In this document: positions 6,899-7,702 of the stretch, piece after piece | Layout of the letters: every line of letters begins with the position of its first letter | How positions within the stretch are numbered: position 1 is the first letter of the stretch | DNA from: Planctomycetota bacterium | GTDB taxonomy: Bacteria; Planctomycetota; Phycisphaerae; Sedimentisphaerales; Anaerohalosphaeraceae | Reading direction: 5' to 3' | DNA: 7,702 nucleotides | Assembly: GCA_021160785.1 (NCBI GenBank) | Contig: JAGHBX010000359.1 | Location: forward strand, 1 to 7,702 | Position numbers and translations under genes: made by a program | Notes under the pieces: model-generated | What the model saw: the letters and a program-made list of their open reading frames with translations, nothing else | What the model was told of the DNA's origin: nothing | Database searches by the model: none

Positions 6899-7702
6899 CT
6901 ATCCAGGCAGATACCAGGGTCCCCGGCCCGGCTGATCGATGTAGCGGTTGGCTTCGTCGTCGTCGATAAACTGCTCGGCGACCGGATCGTATCGCAGCGG
7001 CCTTGCAAGGCGCACCGCAATCTTGCCGAGATTGACGATAGTGCAGGAGCGGTGGGCGTTGGATTCATTGAGTGCGAATTTCAGCCGGTTTCGCACCGCA
7101 TGCGAAAAATCGGTTACCTGTGGTTCGGGCTCAGGCAAAGTCGCAAGCTTTTCTTTCAGATTCGGAATGTCCGATCGCAGTCGCGGATAAAGCTTGCCCA
7201 ACGGTCCTTCGATAAACGGCGCATTAACGTCTTTGTTCTCGCCGTCTAAGATCAGTTGACAGCCGTCGGCGTATTTCATCTCGATTCGCCGCCATGGAAT
7301 CGCCGCATCCGGATGCTGCTGCGGAGTGTCGGCCTCGATCTGCACGGGGCTTGTATCGTCCTTGCCTAAGATGTACTGGACGGGATCGATGTAGTGCATG
7401 CCCATGTCGCCGAGCCCGCCGCCGTCATAGTCCCAGTAGCCGCGAAACGACCCATGCGTGCGATGCGGATGATAGGGCTTATACGGGGCAGGTCCCAGCC
7501 AGAAATTGTAATCAAAGTATTCCGGAACCGGTTGGGGAACCAGGTGAGTCCTGCCGCTCCAACTGCCGAGCTTCCAGTTGAAGCCCGTTGCGGCGTTGAT
7601 CGTGACCTTCAAAGGCCAGCCCAACAGACCGTTTTCGACAATCTGCTGGATCGTTCGAACCGTCGTGCCGAATCCGTAGAAACCGCCGCTGAACCGAAAC
7701 CA
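6899..7702 (-). CDS. Gfo/Idh/MocA family oxidoreductase, C-terminal part (5' end outside window)
   Basis: The open frame continues to the right edge without a start; 267 residues are visible, ending with TAG at 6899-6901. A TTG at 7624 is in frame but internal, since the codons before it also fit (FGTTVRTIQQIVENG). The visible part is the alpha/beta substrate and oligomerisation domain. It has the planctomycete-type block NFWLGPAPYKPYHPHR (fragment residues 66-81), GGGLGDMGMHYID (94-106) with the conserved histidine 103, and the closing NRYIDQPGRGPWYL typical of this subfamily. The N-terminal Rossmann NAD(P)-binding domain, and any Tat or Sec signal, lies outside. Members oxidise or reduce sugars and cyclitols, some forming 3-keto-glycosides. 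The directly downstream DUF1080 gene makes a 3-keto-sugar role attractive, but the substrate is inferred, not shown. Confidence 0.93.
   Translation of the reverse strand, partial: WFRFSGGFYGFGTTVRTIQQIVENGLLGWPLKVTINAATGFNWKLGSWSGRTHLVPQPVPEYFDYNFWLGPAPYKPYHPHRTHGSFRGYWDYDGGGLGDMGMHYIDPVQYILGKDDTSPVQIEADTPQQHPDAAIPWRRIEMKYADGCQLILDGENKDVNAPFIEGPLGKLYPRLRSDIPNLKEKLATLPEPEPQVTDFSHAVRNRLKFALNESNAHRSCTIVNLGKIAVRLARPLRYDPVAEQFIDDDEANRYIDQPGRGPWYLPG

Noticed and set aside
7622..7624. TTG as the true start of the Gfo/Idh/MocA gene
   Set aside because: The frame stays open and family-like upstream to the window edge, so the TTG encodes an internal leucine and the gene is cut by the window.

Overview
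The window reads as bacterial chromosome, moderately GC-rich and densely coded. The gene families on the right-hand side (Gfo/Idh/MocA oxidoreductase, secreted HEAT-repeat protein fused to DUF1080 domains, DUF6786-like lipoprotein) are the combination typical of Planctomycetota, especially Phycisphaerae-type lineages, with Bacteroidota or Verrucomicrobiota less likely. The taxonomic call is inference from gene content only; no rRNA or marker gene is present.

Left block, + strand, 1-2148: the end of a [NiFe]-hydrogenase maturation (hyp) operon. The last 20 codons of hypD run off the left edge. They are followed by complete hypE, hypA and hypB. hypD/hypE and hypE/hypA overlap by a few bases (GTGA and TGATG junctions), so translation is probably coupled. 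HypD and HypE belong to assembly of the Fe(CN)2CO group, and HypA and HypB to nickel delivery. The host therefore very probably makes a [NiFe] hydrogenase, whose structural genes lie outside the window.

Middle, + strand, 2208-3440: a predicted lipoprotein of the DUF6786 type, 59 bases after hypB with no obvious terminator between. It is functionally unrelated to hydrogenase maturation and looks like a sugar-related or periplasmic protein. A GC-rich inverted-repeat cluster at 3442-3491, with A-rich and T-rich flanks, separates it from the convergent genes and probably terminates both directions.

Right block, - strand, 3500-7702: a two-gene operon read from right to left. The 3' two-thirds or so of a Gfo/Idh/MocA oxidoreductase gene enters from the right edge. 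After 42 bases comes a 1118-residue secreted protein made of a long HEAT-repeat solenoid and two consecutive, dissimilar DUF1080 (3-keto-disaccharide hydrolase-like) domains. Known biochemistry of these two families suggests oxidation of a glycoside to a 3-keto sugar followed by cleavage; this pairing is the most interesting biology here. I found no tRNA, rRNA, CRISPR array, insertion sequence or phage feature, and no gene-free stretch above 60 bases.
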